Of a stretch of DNA of 64,000 nucleotides, positions 26,302 to 36,527 are shown piece after piece. Numbering within the stretch: position 1 is the stretch's first letter; each line of letters begins with the position of its first letter. The stretch is from Maritimibacter sp. (GTDB lineage: Bacteria; Pseudomonadota; Alphaproteobacteria; Rhodobacterales; Rhodobacteraceae), in contig NZVC01000057.1 in NCBI GenBank assembly GCA_002701395.1, forward strand, positions 62,001 through 126,000, in the 5' to 3' direction. Made by a program: the position numbers and the translations under genes. The notes beneath the pieces are model-generated. The model was given only the letters and a program-made list of their open reading frames with translations, did no database searches and had not been told where the DNA came from.

Positions 26302-26622
26302 ATGATCGACTGGACACGCGTGGAAGAATTGAAATCGGAAATCGGCGCCGACGCCTTCATAGAGGTGGCGGACCTGTTCCTTGAGGAAACCGACGAGGTT
26401 GTCGTTACCCTCGACACCCCTGCCCCCGACAGCGTGGTGCGCGAAAGGCTTCACTTTCTGAAAGGCAGCGCGCTGAACCTTGGCTTTCAGGAAATGGCCG
26501 ATCTGTGCAGCCGGGGCGAACGGCTTGCGGCGGCGGGCCAGTCCGCCGACGTCGATACCGCGCAGATCGTCTCTGTCTATGCGGAATCGAAGTCGCTGTT
26601 CTTGGCCCACCGCCCCGGATAG
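26302..26622 (+). CDS. HPt (histidine phosphotransfer) domain protein
   Basis: A 106-residue four-helix protein. His51 in the motif LHFLKGSALNLGF is the expected phosphorylated histidine. It would relay phosphate between a hybrid kinase and a response regulator. The divergent receiver-PP2C phosphatase, 171 nt away, is the obvious partner. No sensor kinase is in the window. The 171-nt gap between the two genes is relatively AT-rich and probably holds both promoters. Confidence 0.88.
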   Translation: MIDWTRVEELKSEIGADAFIEVADLFLEETDEVVVTLDTPAPDSVVRERLHFLKGSALNLGFQEMADLCSRGERLAAAGQSADVDTAQIVSVYAESKSLFLAHRPG

Positions 26623-26628
26623 GCGGCG

Positions 26629-27054
26629 TCAGGACACCACTTCGTGCATCGCCAGACGGGACCGCACGTCGGGCGGGATCTCGGCCGAAGACCGGGTCGT
26701 CGGGTCGAAGAACACCTCGACCAGATCATAGGTCGCGTGCAGGTCGCCGGTGTCCGCGTGGAACATGCGCAGGTGGAACGTCACGCTTTTGCCGCCGATC
26801 CGCGACACCGCGCCGTCGATGCGGATCAGATCGCCCGCGACCAGTTCCTTGATGAACTTCGTGGTCGCCGTGCCGGACACCGTATGCACCCCGTGTTCGG
26901 CCTGCATCTTGGAATAGGGCAGACCCAGCATCGTCCACATATGATACACGGCATCGTCGAAGAACGGCGCGTAGTGCCGGACATTCATGTGCCCAAAGTG
27001 ATCGTGGTGCCAGGGGTGAACCACCCCGCGAAACAGTTCCAGCCGGTCGGCCAC
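26629..27054 (-). CDS. Acyl-CoA thioesterase (hotdog fold, 4-hydroxybenzoyl-CoA thioesterase-like)
   Basis: A 141-residue hotdog-fold protein. The [20 protein letters not shown] segment carries the conserved Asp and the GHMN motif of the YbgC/FadM thioesterase branch. It would hydrolyse an acyl-CoA; the chain or ring specificity is unknown. It begins at a GTG (27052-27054) with AAGGAG 7 nt upstream. Its end lies 6 nt from the HPt stop, convergently. Confidence 0.87.
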   Translation of the reverse strand: MADRLELFRGVVHPWHHDHFGHMNVRHYAPFFDDAVYHMWTMLGLPYSKMQAEHGVHTVSGTATTKFIKELVAGDLIRIDGAVSRIGGKSVTFHLRMFHADTGDLHATYDLVEVFFDPTTRSSAEIPPDVRSRLAMHEVVS

Positions 27055-27177
27055 GGCAATCTCCTTTTATCTGCGGGCCAAGCCAACCACCCCCGTCGCG
27101 CCATCGCAACCCCACACACCTTGCCGCCCGCTCACGCGCGCGTTAAACGGCGCAGACACCAGAAAACGGAGCACTTG

Positions 27178-28404
27178 ATGTCCGACGCGCCCAAGAAAGT
27201 CGTGCTCGCCTACTCCGGCGGCCTCGACACCTCGATCATCCTGAAATGGCTGCAGACCGAATACGGCTGCGAGGTGGTGACATTCACCGCCGATCTCGGC
27301 CAAGGGGAAGAGCTTGAGCCGGCGCGACAAAAGGCCGAGATGCTGGGCATCAAGCCCGAGAACATCCACATCGAAGACGTGCGCGAGGAATTCGTGCGGG
27401 ACTTCGTGTTCCCGATGTTCCGGGCCAACGCGCTGTATGAAGGGCTGTACCTGCTGGGCACCTCGATCGCGCGGCCGCTGATTTCCAAGCACCTCGTCGA
27501 CATCGCCGAGAAGACCGGCGCCGACGCCGTGGCGCATGGCGCGACCGGCAAGGGCAACGACCAGGTCCGGTTCGAACTTTGCGCCTATGCGCTGAACCCC
27601 GACATCAAGGTCATCGCGCCGTGGCGCGAATGGGACCTGTCGTCGCGGACTAAGCTGCTGGAGTTCGCCGAACAGAACCAGATTCCGATCGCCAAGGACA
27701 AGCGCGGCGAAGCGCCGTTCTCGGTCGATGCGAACCTGCTGCACACCTCGTCCGAGGGTCGCGTGCTGGAAGATCCGGCGGTCGATGCGCCCGACTACGT
27801 CTATCAGCGCACCGTGAATCCCGAGGATGCCCCGAACGAGCCCGAGTTCATCGAAGTCGGTTTCGAAAAGGGCGACGCCGTGTCGATCAACGGCGAGGCG
27901 ATGTCGCCCGCCACGATCCTGACCAAGCTGAACGAGCTAGGCGGCAAGCACGGCATCGGCCGTCTTGACCTTGTCGAGGGCCGGTTCGTCGGCATGAAGT
28001 CCCGTGGCATCTACGAAACGCCCGGCGGCACCATCCTTCTTGAAGCGCACCGTGGCATCGAGCAGATCACGCTCGACCGTGGCGCGGCTCACCTGAAGGA
28101 CGAGCTGATGCCGAAATACGCCGAGTTGATCTACAACGGCTTCTGGTACTCGCCCGAGCGCGAGATGCTGCAGGCGCTGATCGACAAATCGCAAGAGCAC
28201 GTCACCGGCACCGTCCGGCTGAAGCTGTACAAGGGTCTTGCCCGCACAGTTGGCCGCTGGTCGGAACACTCGCTGTATTCCGAGGCGCACGTCACCTTCG
28301 AAGACGACGCCGGCGCCTACGACCAGAAGGACGCGGCGGGCTTCATCAAGCTGAACGCGCTGCGTCTGAAGCTTCTCGCCATGCGGGACCGCCGCCTGAA
28401 ATAG
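27178..28404 (+). CDS. argG: Argininosuccinate synthase
   Basis: A 408-residue enzyme that joins citrulline and aspartate with ATP, the penultimate step of arginine synthesis. The N-terminal PP-loop AYSGGLDTS is present, as are [13 protein letters not shown] and the [13 protein letters not shown] segment. Full family length. GGAG lies 8 nt before the ATG; the frame is open far upstream, but that part is antisense to the thioesterase gene. It is followed after 10 nt by a sulfotransferase gene on the same strand. Confidence 0.97.
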   Translation: MSDAPKKVVLAYSGGLDTSIILKWLQTEYGCEVVTFTADLGQGEELEPARQKAEMLGIKPENIHIEDVREEFVRDFVFPMFRANALYEGLYLLGTSIARPLISKHLVDIAEKTGADAVAHGATGKGNDQVRFELCAYALNPDIKVIAPWREWDLSSRTKLLEFAEQNQIPIAKDKRGEAPFSVDANLLHTSSEGRVLEDPAVDAPDYVYQRTVNPEDAPNEPEFIEVGFEKGDAVSINGEAMSPATILTKLNELGGKHGIGRLDLVEGRFVGMKSRGIYETPGGTILLEAHRGIEQITLDRGAAHLKDELMPKYAELIYNGFWYSPEREMLQALIDKSQEHVTGTVRLKLYKGLARTVGRWSEHSLYSEAHVTFEDDAGAYDQKDAAGFIKLNALRLKLLAMRDRRLK

Positions 28405-28414
28405 GGCGCGCGTC

Positions 28415-29188
28415 ATGACCCTGGCTCAGTACGACATCGGTCTTCTGAACGGGGTCGACCGGGCCGTTAAGGGGGCAGTCAACGTCGCCTGCCCCTTTTA
28501 CCGCCGCTATCCCTATCGCGGCGGTCTTTGGATCAGCGAAGTCGATATGCGCGTGGCGATCGACCCTGCGCGCCGCTTCCTGTATAACCGCCTGCCGAAG
28601 AACGCGAATTCCACGGTCACCTCGGTCCTGCGGAACGCGGTGGGCGGGTCCGCGTCGCAGAAGGCGGCGAAACATGCCTTTACGCGGCCCTCGCGGCTAA
28701 GCCGGGCGCAGGTCGACGCGCTGGACAGCTATTTCAAGTTCGTCATCGTCCGCGATCCCTACACGCGCACGCTGTCCGCTTATCTCGACAAGATCGTGAA
28801 CCGCCGCCGTCAGGCGAAACGACCGCTGCGACTGGTCGGCAAACGGTACGGCACCGACACGCCCAGCTTCGAACAGTTCTGCGAGTATCTTGCCTGGACC
28901 GGGCTGTACGACGACAACCACTGGGCACCTCAGGTCGACGGGCTGGTTCTTCCGTTCGCGCAATTCGACCACGTCGGCCGGTTCGAACAGCTGGGGACCG
29001 AGCTGAATTTCGTCTCCGAACGGCTGTTTGGCGTCGCTTACGACGATCCGCGACAGTACGGCCCGGCAAGCACACGCGCCGCCGAACTGGTGGACCGTCA
29101 CTATACGCCGAAGGCCCGGTCTATCGTGGCAAAGCTGTATCGGAAGGATTTCGAGACCTTCGGTTACGACACCGAATCCCGCACATAA
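28415..29188 (+). CDS. Sulfotransferase family 2-like protein (carbohydrate sulfotransferase type)
   Basis: A 257-residue protein. The PAPS-binding loops of the PF03567-like family are visible: 5'-phosphosulfate loop RLPKNANSTV (59-68) and 3'-phosphate loop VRDPYTRTLSAYLDK (112-126). It would transfer sulfate from PAPS to a saccharide or other acceptor. No signal peptide is evident. The gene follows argG by 10 nt and may be cotranscribed, but arginine synthesis and sulfation have no known link. Codon usage resembles the neighbours. Confidence 0.82.
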   Translation: MTLAQYDIGLLNGVDRAVKGAVNVACPFYRRYPYRGGLWISEVDMRVAIDPARRFLYNRLPKNANSTVTSVLRNAVGGSASQKAAKHAFTRPSRLSRAQVDALDSYFKFVIVRDPYTRTLSAYLDKIVNRRRQAKRPLRLVGKRYGTDTPSFEQFCEYLAWTGLYDDNHWAPQVDGLVLPFAQFDHVGRFEQLGTELNFVSERLFGVAYDDPRQYGPASTRAAELVDRHYTPKARSIVAKLYRKDFETFGYDTESRT

Positions 29189-29191
29189 AAA

Positions 29192-29219
29192 GGCCCGGCC
29201 GCCCAAAGGCGACCGGGCC
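29192..29219 (-). terminator. Terminator hairpin, mainly for the leftward secreted-protein gene
   Basis: GGCCCGG (29192-29198) pairs with CCGGGCC (29213-29219), extended by CGCC/GGCG across a CAAA loop. A T-run follows only on the minus strand. It lies between convergent genes and may weakly end the sulfotransferase transcript too. Confidence 0.8.
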
Positions 29220-29239
29220 AATCACTGGAATGAACCGGC

Positions 29240-29653
29240 TTATTCCGCGGTGACAACCTTCATGACAAGGTCGCCGTCGACGCGGACGGGGCCGTCTTCG
29301 CTGGCGCCCAGCGAGTATTCGAAGATGCCCGTCTGCATGCCGCCGTCTTCGCCGTGCAGCATCAGCATCAGCATGTCACCCGAGGCGACCTCTTCGGTCA
29401 GGATCGCGGTGACGTCGGTGTTTTCGCCCATCTTCAGCGGGGCATGACCGACGACCGGGCCGGGCTTCATTTCGCTGTCGGTGCGGTGCACCACCAGCCA
29501 GCCGTTGGCCGGGGCCATGATCGACGACGCGGTCACGGTGCCGCCGGAAACATCCTGATCCATGCCTTCAACCATCGGCATCATATCGGACTGCGCGAAC
29601 GCGGTGCCCGCGACAAAGGTCAGGGCAAGCGTCGGTGCGATGAAACGTTTCAT
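29240..29653 (-). CDS. Secreted DUF7282-like protein
   Basis: A 137-residue exported protein. MKRFIAPTLALTFVAGTAFA is a signal peptide. The mature part contains GGTVTASSIMAPANGWLVVHR, then VVGHAPLKMGENTDVTAILTE, a layout I associate with the beta-sandwich DUF7282 family of surface or periplasmic proteins. Many Met and acidic residues occur near the mature N-terminus (SDMMPMVEGMDQD), which could suggest metal contact, but this is speculative. GGGAGA lies 9 nt before the ATG. Monocistronic, with its own terminator. Confidence 0.72.
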   Translation of the reverse strand: MKRFIAPTLALTFVAGTAFAQSDMMPMVEGMDQDVSGGTVTASSIMAPANGWLVVHRTDSEMKPGPVVGHAPLKMGENTDVTAILTEEVASGDMLMLMLHGEDGGMQTGIFEYSLGASEDGPVRVDGDLVMKVVTAE

Positions 29654-29730
29654 AGGTAAAATCTCCCTTGTTACTCACGGAACGGGGCCATCCCCGTTGC
29701 GTGCAGTCACGAAGAGATTTGCGGGCAGTT

Positions 29731-30459
29731 TCAGGTGATAACGTACTCGTGAGCCACGGCACGCATCGGTTCGTAATAGGTCATCGCCTCTTCCACGATC
29801 CCGGCGTACTTCGCCGGCAGGGCGGGCAGCGGCCCTTCGGCGCCCGCGAACCCTGTTGAATCGTGCACCGCGCCGTACCACACCGGCGCCCAGACACCGT
29901 CTTCGGGACGTCCGCCCTTTGACCACGACAGCATGGCAGGATCGAAATCCAGCCCCAGCGCGGCGCAAAGTTTGCGCAGCGCGCCCTCGGGATCTTCGCG
30001 AATGTCGTGGCTGTCGATCACAATCGGCGTCTGCCCGAAGGATTTCGCCAGCTCGTACAGCTCGAACTGCTGGCGAAAGCCGATCTCGTCCAGTGTCAGG
30101 TCTTCCAGCTTGGCGCTGAAACTGGCCACCACCCGCGCGGGATGACGGATCAGAAACACGTTGGTCACATCGCGCAGCCAGTCCCGGTCGATGCCGGGCA
30201 GCATGTGCTGGGTCATGTGCTTCTGATAGAAATGCGCCTTGCCGTCCGGCACGGGCCCACGCAGGCGCGCGATGACCTTGTCGGGATCCGGTTCGCCCGC
30301 CGCGATCACCTGATCCCCCATCGGGTGGGTGATGCCGGTTCGGGTGAGATAGGCGGAATAAAACGGCTCGTCCCACGCGAAACAGTCACTACGCTGGGCA
30401 AAAGCGTACATCATGGCAGTCGACAGGTTCCGTGGGCCGGACCACATGGCGATGTGCAT
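29731..30459 (-). CDS. P-loop sulfotransferase-like protein coupled to class IV aminotransferase
   Basis: A 242-residue protein with an N-terminal nucleotide or PAPS-binding loop MWSGPRNLSTAMMYAF and a second loop FLIRHPARVVASF. Both are the hallmarks of bacterial sulfotransferase-fold proteins. The start ATG shares one base with the stop of the upstream aminotransferase (TGATG), so production of the two proteins is tightly linked. I recall that some plant proteins fuse such a P-loop domain to a branched-chain-aminotransferase-like domain. If correct, that supports a joint function. The substrate is unknown. It could bind a nucleotide without transferring sulfate. Confidence 0.83.
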   Translation of the reverse strand: MHIAMWSGPRNLSTAMMYAFAQRSDCFAWDEPFYSAYLTRTGITHPMGDQVIAAGEPDPDKVIARLRGPVPDGKAHFYQKHMTQHMLPGIDRDWLRDVTNVFLIRHPARVVASFSAKLEDLTLDEIGFRQQFELYELAKSFGQTPIVIDSHDIREDPEGALRKLCAALGLDFDPAMLSWSKGGRPEDGVWAPVWYGAVHDSTGFAGAEGPLPALPAKYAGIVEEAMTYYEPMRAVAHEYVIT

Positions 30460-31367
30460 CACGCGGCCTCCCGCGCAACCAGATCCTTGTACAACCCCCG
30501 CAGCCGCTTGGTCACGGGGCCCATCTGCCCGGTGCCGATCATGCGTCCATCGATCTCTCCGACCGGGGTCTGCGCGCCGAAGGTCCCGGTCAGGAACGCC
30601 TCGTCCGCGCCGTAGGTGTCGACCAGCGAATAGTTTCGCTCGAACACCGGAATGTCGTTGGCATGGCACAGGTCGATCACCTTCTGCCGGGTGATCCCGT
30701 TCATGCAGTAATCGCCGGTCGAGGTCCAAACAGCCCCCTTCCGCACGATGAAGAAGTTGCAGGCGTTCGTGGTATTCACGAAGCCATTCACATCCAGCAT
30801 CAGTCCTTCGTCGGCGCCGGCTTTCTCGGCGGCGATGCAGGCAAGGATACAGTTTAGCTTGGAATGCGAATTCAGCTTGGGATCCTGGCTCATCGGCAGG
30901 CCGCGGATATGCGGCACGGTGGCAAGCCTGATGGGGCGCGGGATCGACGGTTTTGAATGTTCCATGATGATCGTCACCGTCGGCCCGCTGCGCGACAGCG
31001 ACGGATGCTGGAACGGCCGCACCTTGGTGCCCCGCGTCACCATCAGCCGCGCATGCGCGTCGGTGGTCATACCGTTGGCGTTTTGCGTCTCTAACAGGGC
31101 GTTCCGAACAGCGTCGCGATCCATCCCGATATCAAGGTCAATGGCCTTCGCCGCCTCGAACAGCCGGTCCAGGTGGTCGTCCATGAAGGCCCAATGGCCA
31201 TCGTACAACCGCAGCCCCTCCCACACGCCGTCGCCCAGCATGAAACCACTGTCATAAACGCTGACGACCGCCTCGGCCTTCGGGACGCAGCGCCCGTTCA
31301 GCCAGATCAGGATCTTCTCGTTCCGGGCGTCTTCTTCGGCCTGGTGGGTCGTTACATGGTCGGTCAT
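30459..31367 (-). CDS. Branched-chain-aminotransferase-like PLP enzyme (class IV), atypical active site
   Basis: A 302-residue fold-type IV aminotransferase. The PLP lysine is Lys170 ([12 protein letters not shown]). The phosphate-cup motif is in [17 protein letters not shown]. In typical members a Glu two residues after the GxV motif pairs with the PLP ring nitrogen. Here the aligned stretch is [12 protein letters not shown], and Thr199 occupies that position. The enzyme may therefore have altered chemistry or be non-catalytic. The start is the ATG at 31367, with AAGGAG 7 nt upstream. It is coupled to the P-loop sulfotransferase-like gene. It should not be named ilvE without evidence. Confidence 0.85.
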   Translation of the reverse strand: MTDHVTTHQAEEDARNEKILIWLNGRCVPKAEAVVSVYDSGFMLGDGVWEGLRLYDGHWAFMDDHLDRLFEAAKAIDLDIGMDRDAVRNALLETQNANGMTTDAHARLMVTRGTKVRPFQHPSLSRSGPTVTIIMEHSKPSIPRPIRLATVPHIRGLPMSQDPKLNSHSKLNCILACIAAEKAGADEGLMLDVNGFVNTTNACNFFIVRKGAVWTSTGDYCMNGITRQKVIDLCHANDIPVFERNYSLVDTYGADEAFLTGTFGAQTPVGEIDGRMIGTGQMGPVTKRLRGLYKDLVAREAA

Positions 31368-31379
31368 CGTGGTCTCCTT

Positions 31380-31404
31380 CCGGCGCAGGCTAGGCCCGCG
31401 CCGG
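31380..31404 (-). terminator. Hairpin between malic enzyme and aminotransferase genes
   Basis: CCGGCGC (31380-31386) pairs with GCGCCGG (31398-31404) in the 51-nt gap. It directly precedes the ribosome site of the aminotransferase and has no T-run, so it could act as an mRNA boundary or translation modulator rather than a terminator. Confidence 0.35.
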
Positions 31405-31418
31405 GGGAAGTCCAAGAC

Positions 31419-33674
31419 CTAGCCGACCTCTGCCGCGGCGAAGATCGCCATGTTCAGAATGTCGTTCACCGTCGACTGCGTCTGGCAGATCTGGATCGGC
31501 CGCCCGACCCCGGCAAGGATCGGCCCGATCACGGTCGCGCCCGCCATTTCCTGCATCAGCTTGACCGAGATCGAGGCCGAGTGCCGCGCCGGAACGACAA
31601 GGATATTCGCCGGGCCGGTCAGACGCTGGAACGGATAATTCGCCTGCGCGCGCGGGTTCAGCGCCACGTCGACGGTCATCTCTCCCTCGTATTCGAAATC
31701 GACGCCACGACGGTCCAGAACCTCGGCGGCAACGTGCATCTTCTCGGCGCGCTCGGACACGGGATACCCGAAGGTCGAGAAACTGACGAATGCGACGCGC
31801 GGTTCCAGCCCCAGCCCACGCGCCACGGCGGCGGCACGTTCGGCGATGGTCGCAAGATCCTCTTCGTCGGGCCATTCATGAACCAGCGTATCGGCGATGA
31901 ACACGATCCGCCCCCGATGCAGCAACGCCGTGACCCCGACCGCGTCGTCCTTCTCGGACACGTCGAAGACGTGGTTGATCAGCTGCAGCACATGCGCCGA
32001 CTTCCGCGTCGCGCCGGTGATCATGCCGTCGGCATGGCCATGCGCCACCATCAGCGATGCAAAAACGTGCCGGTCCCGTGCCGCAAGACGGTGGATGTCC
32101 TGCTGGTCCATCCCGGCGCGTTGCAGGCGCTTGTACAGAAAGTCCTTGTAGGTCTCGAGATGCTGGGTGTTCGCCGCGTTCACCACGCGGATTTCGCGCA
32201 CGGCGTCCGCCAGCCCCTCGGCTTCCAGCTTTTCCTTCACATCCTGTTCGCGCCCGACCACCAGCGCACGGCCGAACCCGTTCCGCTGATAGGACACGGC
32301 GGCGCGCAGTACGCGGGGATCGTCGCCCTCGGCGAACACCATCGTCGCCTGCGCCGCCCGCGCGCGGGTGTTGATCCCGTTCAGGATCGAGGCGGTCGGG
32401 TCCATGCGTTCCAGCAGCGTCTGCCGGTAGGCTTCAAGATCCGTGATCTCTTTCCGGGCCACGCCGGTCTTCATCCCGGCCTCTGCCACGGCAGGCGGAA
32501 CGACATGGATCAGGCGCGGGTCGAACGGCGTCGGGATGATGTAGTCACGCCCGAAGTTCAGCCGCCGCCCGTAGGCCAGCGCCACCTCGTCCGGCACTTC
32601 CATCCGCGCAAGTTCGGCCAGCGCCTCGGCACAGGCGATTTTCATCTCGTCGTTGATCGCGCGGGCGTGGATATCCAGCGCGCCACGGAACAGGTACGGA
32701 AAGCCCAGAACGTTGTTCACCTGGTTCGGGTAATCGGACCGCCCAGTCGCCACGATCGCGTCGGGCCGCACCTCGTGCGCCTCTTCGGGGGTGATCTCGG
32801 GGTCGGGGTTGGCCATCGCGAAGATCACGGGCTTGTCGGCCATGCCCTGCACCATCTCTTGCGTGACGGCGCCCTTGGCCGACACGCCAAGGAACACGTC
32901 CGCGCCCTGCATCGCCTCTTCCAGCGTGCGCAGTTCGGTCTTGATGGCGTGGGCCGACTTCCACTGGTTCATCCCCTCGGTCCGACCTTGGTAGATGACG
33001 CCCTTGGTGTCGCAGATGATGCAATTGTCGTGCTGCGCGCCCATGCTTTTCAGCAGTTCAAGACAAGCGATCCCCGCCGCCCCCGCGCCGTTCAGCACGA
33101 TCTTCACGTCTTCGATTTTCTTGCCGCTAAGGTGCAGCGCGTTGATCAGACCGGCGGCACAGATCACGGCGGTGCCGTGCTGGTCGTCGTGGAACACGGG
33201 GATATCGCATTCCTCTTTCAGGCGCTGTTCGATGATGAAGCATTCGGGCGCCTTGATGTCCTCAAGGTTGATGCCCCCGAAGGTCGGCGCCATCAGCTTG
33301 ACCGCGTTGCAGAAGGCATCGACGTCCTCGGTGTCCAGCTCGATGTCGATCGAGTTGACGTCGGCGAACCGCTTGAACAGCACCGCCTTGCCTTCCATCA
33401 CCGGCTTGGACGCCAGCGCACCAAGGTTACCCAACCCCAGAACTGCCGTCCCGTTCGAGATCACGGCAACCATGTTGCCCTTATTGGTATAGTCATAGGC
33501 GGTGCCCGGATCCTCGGCGATCACTTCGCAGGGAACGGCGACGCCCGGCGAATAGGCCAGAGACAGGTCGCGCTGCGTCGCCATCGGAACCGTGGCGTGG
33601 ATCGCCAGCTTGCCCGGTGTGGGTTCAAGGTGAAAAGTCAGCGCATCCTGCCGGGTGTGCTTCTGCATCGCCAT
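31419..33674 (-). CDS. maeB: NADP-dependent malic enzyme fused to phosphotransacetylase-like domain
   Basis: A 751-residue MaeB-type protein. Residues 1-~430 are the malic enzyme (decarboxylates malate to pyruvate), with SYSPGVA-like [11 protein letters not shown], a dehydrogenase loop [15 protein letters not shown] and [12 protein letters not shown]. Residues ~440-750 resemble phosphate acetyltransferase, a domain that usually regulates the enzyme in response to acetyl-CoA. The length matches the family. The start is the ATG at 33674 (GGAGG 9 nt upstream) rather than the ATG two codons later. Divergent from mutS. Confidence 0.94.
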   Translation of the reverse strand: MAMQKHTRQDALTFHLEPTPGKLAIHATVPMATQRDLSLAYSPGVAVPCEVIAEDPGTAYDYTNKGNMVAVISNGTAVLGLGNLGALASKPVMEGKAVLFKRFADVNSIDIELDTEDVDAFCNAVKLMAPTFGGINLEDIKAPECFIIEQRLKEECDIPVFHDDQHGTAVICAAGLINALHLSGKKIEDVKIVLNGAGAAGIACLELLKSMGAQHDNCIICDTKGVIYQGRTEGMNQWKSAHAIKTELRTLEEAMQGADVFLGVSAKGAVTQEMVQGMADKPVIFAMANPDPEITPEEAHEVRPDAIVATGRSDYPNQVNNVLGFPYLFRGALDIHARAINDEMKIACAEALAELARMEVPDEVALAYGRRLNFGRDYIIPTPFDPRLIHVVPPAVAEAGMKTGVARKEITDLEAYRQTLLERMDPTASILNGINTRARAAQATMVFAEGDDPRVLRAAVSYQRNGFGRALVVGREQDVKEKLEAEGLADAVREIRVVNAANTQHLETYKDFLYKRLQRAGMDQQDIHRLAARDRHVFASLMVAHGHADGMITGATRKSAHVLQLINHVFDVSEKDDAVGVTALLHRGRIVFIADTLVHEWPDEEDLATIAERAAAVARGLGLEPRVAFVSFSTFGYPVSERAEKMHVAAEVLDRRGVDFEYEGEMTVDVALNPRAQANYPFQRLTGPANILVVPARHSASISVKLMQEMAGATVIGPILAGVGRPIQICQTQSTVNDILNMAIFAAAEVG

Positions 33675-33800
33675 CGGGCGGATCCTCCATCTGCGGGCTT
33701 CCGTGTTAGCGTCCAACACCGCAGCACTCAACAGAAGATCGAATTGCGGCGACCGGGGGCTGTTTGTAAGGTCCGCGAAACCACGACCCGGGGGACAAAC

Positions 33801-36455
33801 GTGACCGCAGCACCAGCCGCGATGACGCCGATGATGGCGCAGTATCTCGACATCAAGGCGCAATATCCGGATGCGCTTTTGTTCTACCGCATGGGCGACT
33901 TCTACGAGATGTTCTTCGATGACGCGGCCAACGCGGCGGCGGCGCTGGACATCGCGCTGACCAAGCGCGGCAAGCATCAGGGCGACGACATCCCGATGTG
34001 CGGCGTGCCTGTCCATGCCGCCGAAGGCTATCTGCTGACGCTGATCCGCAAAGGCTTCCGCGTGGCCGTCTGCGAACAGCTGGAAGACCCCGCCGAAGCC
34101 AAGAAACGCGGCTCTAAATCGGTGGTAAAGCGGGATGTGGTGCGGCTTGTCACCCCCGGCACCCTGACCGAAGAGTCGCTGCTGGAAGCGCGCCGCCACA
34201 ACTTCCTTGCCGCTTTCGCCGAGGTCCGGGACGAAGGCGCGCTGGCATGGGTCGATATCTCGACCGGCGCTTTCCGCGTGATGCCCTGCACCCGGTCGCG
34301 CCTGTCGCCGGAACTGGCCCGGATCGCCCCGCGCGAGGTTGTGCTGTCCGAAGCGACCGAGGTCGAGCTGGAGGGCCTTGTCACCGATCTTGGCGCCGTC
34401 ACCACACCGCTGTCGCGCGCCAGCTTCGACAGCACCGGTGGAGAGAAACGCCTGACCGCGCTGTTTCAGGTCGGCTCGCTCGATGCCTACGGCAACTTCA
34501 CACGGGCCGAGACGGCAGCGATGGGCGCCATCGTCGATTATCTCGACATCACCCAGAAGGGGAACCTGCCCCTGCTGCGCCCGCCCGTGCGCGAGGCCGC
34601 CAGCCAGTCGGTGCAGATCGACGCCGCGACGCGCCGCAACCTTGAACTGACGCATTCGCTGTCGGGTGGCCGCGACGGATCCCTGTTGCACGCCATCGAC
34701 CGCACCGTGACCTCGGGCGGCGCGCGCCTGCTGGAACGCCGCCTGTCCAGCCCGTCGCGTGTACTCGATACGATTGCCGCCCGTCACCGGGCCGTCGCCG
34801 CGTTGGCCGACGACAGCCGCCTGTCCGACGCGCTGCGCGACGATCTGCGCAAGGTCCCCGACGTCGACCGCGCCCTGTCCCGCCTTGCGCTCGACCGCGC
34901 CGGCCCGCGCGACCTTGCGTCGATCCGCAACGCGCTGACCCAAGCCATCGCCGTCGCGGGGAAACTGTCCGGTCGTGATCTGCCCGACCTGCTGACCGGC
35001 GCCGCGGTGGACCTTGTGGGCCACGACGACCTGCTCGACTTGCTGGATCAGGCGCTGGTGGCTGAACCGCCGCTTCTGGTCCGCGATGGCGGCTTCATCG
35101 CGGAAGGCCACGACCCGGAACTCGACGAAGCCCGCACCCTGCGCGACGAGGGGCGCGGGGTCATCGCCGCGATGCAGGCCGATTACGCGAAAGACACCGG
35201 CATCTCCTCGCTGAAGGTCAAGCACAACAATGTGCTGGGCTACTTCATCGAATGCACGGCCACCCATGCCGAAAAGATGCTGAACCCGCCGCTGTCGGAA
35301 CGCTTCATCCACCGCCAGACTACCGCCAACGCGGTACGCTTCACGACGGTGGACCTCAGCGAGATGGAAACGAAAATCCTGAACGCGTCCTCCCGCGCCG
35401 CAGAGATTGAAAAACGTCTCTATGAAGGGCTTCGGTCTCGAATTCTTGACGAGTCCGCCCGCCTTGGCACCCTTGCCCGCGCCGTGGCAGAGATCGACTT
35501 GGCCGCCGCCCTTGCCGACCTTGCCCGGGCCGAGGATTGGTGCCGCCCCACGGTGGACGACAGCCGCGCCTTCGCCATCGATGGCGGCCGCCACCCGGTC
35601 GTGGAACGCGCCCTGCGCGCGCAAGGCGGCGCCCCGTTCATCGCGAACGACTGCGACCTGTCGGGCGGCGACGACCAAAGCGCCGTCTGGCTGCTGACCG
35701 GCCCGAACATGGCCGGTAAGTCGACCTTCCTGCGGCAGAACGCCCTGATTGCCCTGCTGGCGCAAATGGGAAGCTTCGTGCCGGCACGCTCGGCCCACAT
35801 CGGCCTTGTGTCGCAACTGTTCAGCCGCGTTGGCGCGTCGGACGATCTGGCGCGGGGGCGGTCGACCTTCATGGTCGAAATGGTGGAAACTGCCGCCATC
35901 CTGAACCAAGCCGACGATCGCGCGCTGGTCATCCTCGACGAAATCGGCCGCGGCACGGCAACCTACGACGGCCTGTCCATCGCATGGGCGACGCTGGAAT
36001 ACCTGCACGATGTGAACCGCTGCCGCGCCCTGTTCGCGACCCACTACCACGAACTCACGCAGCTCGCCGACCGCCTGTCCGGGGTCGAGAACGCCACGGT
36101 CGCGGTCAAGGAATGGGACGGCGACGTGATTTTCCTGCACGAAGTCCGCCGTGGCGCCGCCGACCGCAGCTATGGCGTTCAGGTCGCCCGTCTCGCCGGC
36201 CTTCCCGCCAGCGTCGTCGACCGCGCGCGCGACGTGCTGTCCCAGCTTGAGGAAGGCGCCCGGCAAGGCAAGTCGGGCTCGAAAATGCTGCTCGACGACC
36301 TGCCGCTGTTCTCCGCCGCGCCGCCGCCTGCCGCCCCGAAACCGACGGGCCCGTCGCCGCTTGAAGAAAAGCTCGACGGAATCCTTCCCGACGAGCTGTC
36401 GCCCCGCGAGGCGCTGGACCTTCTCTACGACCTCAAATCCCTGGCGAAATCCTAA
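33801..36455 (+). CDS. mutS: DNA mismatch repair protein MutS
   Basis: An 884-residue mismatch-recognition ATPase. The N-terminal domain has the intercalating Phe-x-Glu motif in MGDFYEMF. The ATPase domain has Walker [10 protein letters not shown] (about residue 633), Walker [11 protein letters not shown] and the ATHYHEL motif. A C-terminal tetramerisation-type tail follows. The start is the GTG at 33801, with GGGGGA about 6 nt upstream; the ATG at 33822 is the alternative. No mutL is present. The frame is open far upstream only because it runs antisense to maeB. Confidence 0.97.
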   Translation: MTAAPAAMTPMMAQYLDIKAQYPDALLFYRMGDFYEMFFDDAANAAAALDIALTKRGKHQGDDIPMCGVPVHAAEGYLLTLIRKGFRVAVCEQLEDPAEAKKRGSKSVVKRDVVRLVTPGTLTEESLLEARRHNFLAAFAEVRDEGALAWVDISTGAFRVMPCTRSRLSPELARIAPREVVLSEATEVELEGLVTDLGAVTTPLSRASFDSTGGEKRLTALFQVGSLDAYGNFTRAETAAMGAIVDYLDITQKGNLPLLRPPVREAASQSVQIDAATRRNLELTHSLSGGRDGSLLHAIDRTVTSGGARLLERRLSSPSRVLDTIAARHRAVAALADDSRLSDALRDDLRKVPDVDRALSRLALDRAGPRDLASIRNALTQAIAVAGKLSGRDLPDLLTGAAVDLVGHDDLLDLLDQALVAEPPLLVRDGGFIAEGHDPELDEARTLRDEGRGVIAAMQADYAKDTGISSLKVKHNNVLGYFIECTATHAEKMLNPPLSERFIHRQTTANAVRFTTVDLSEMETKILNASSRAAEIEKRLYEGLRSRILDESARLGTLARAVAEIDLAAALADLARAEDWCRPTVDDSRAFAIDGGRHPVVERALRAQGGAPFIANDCDLSGGDDQSAVWLLTGPNMAGKSTFLRQNALIALLAQMGSFVPARSAHIGLVSQLFSRVGASDDLARGRSTFMVEMVETAAILNQADDRALVILDEIGRGTATYDGLSIAWATLEYLHDVNRCRALFATHYHELTQLADRLSGVENATVAVKEWDGDVIFLHEVRRGAADRSYGVQVARLAGLPASVVDRARDVLSQLEEGARQGKSGSKMLLDDLPLFSAAPPPAAPKPTGPSPLEEKLDGILPDELSPREALDLLYDLKSLAKS

Positions 36456-36472
36456 GTCCTTCTTTGGACTAC

Positions 36473-36516
36473 AAATATCCCGGGGGGAGGCCGCAGGCCG
36501 GGGGGCAGAGCCCCCC
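36473..36516. repeat. Dispersed double-hairpin element, copy 1
   Basis: Starts with AAATATCCCGGGGG. It continues with hairpin A (GGCC-GCA-GGCC) and hairpin B (GGGGGGC-AGA-GCCCCCC). It lies between the 3' ends of mutS and grpE. Related copies are at 40762 and 61424, always between convergent genes and in the same orientation. Confidence 0.85.
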
Positions 36517-36527
36517 TAGGACGCCGG

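Noticed and set aside
31419-36266. A minus-strand open frame of 1,615 codons that includes maeB
   Set aside because: The N-terminal ~860 codons are antisense to mutS and resemble no protein. MaeB starts at 33674 with a good ribosome site.
31173-36455. A plus-strand open frame of 1,760 codons that includes mutS
   Set aside because: Its first ~876 codons run antisense to the 3' end of the aminotransferase gene and all of maeB, and encode His/Arg/Val-rich shadow sequence. Only 33801-36455 is MutS.
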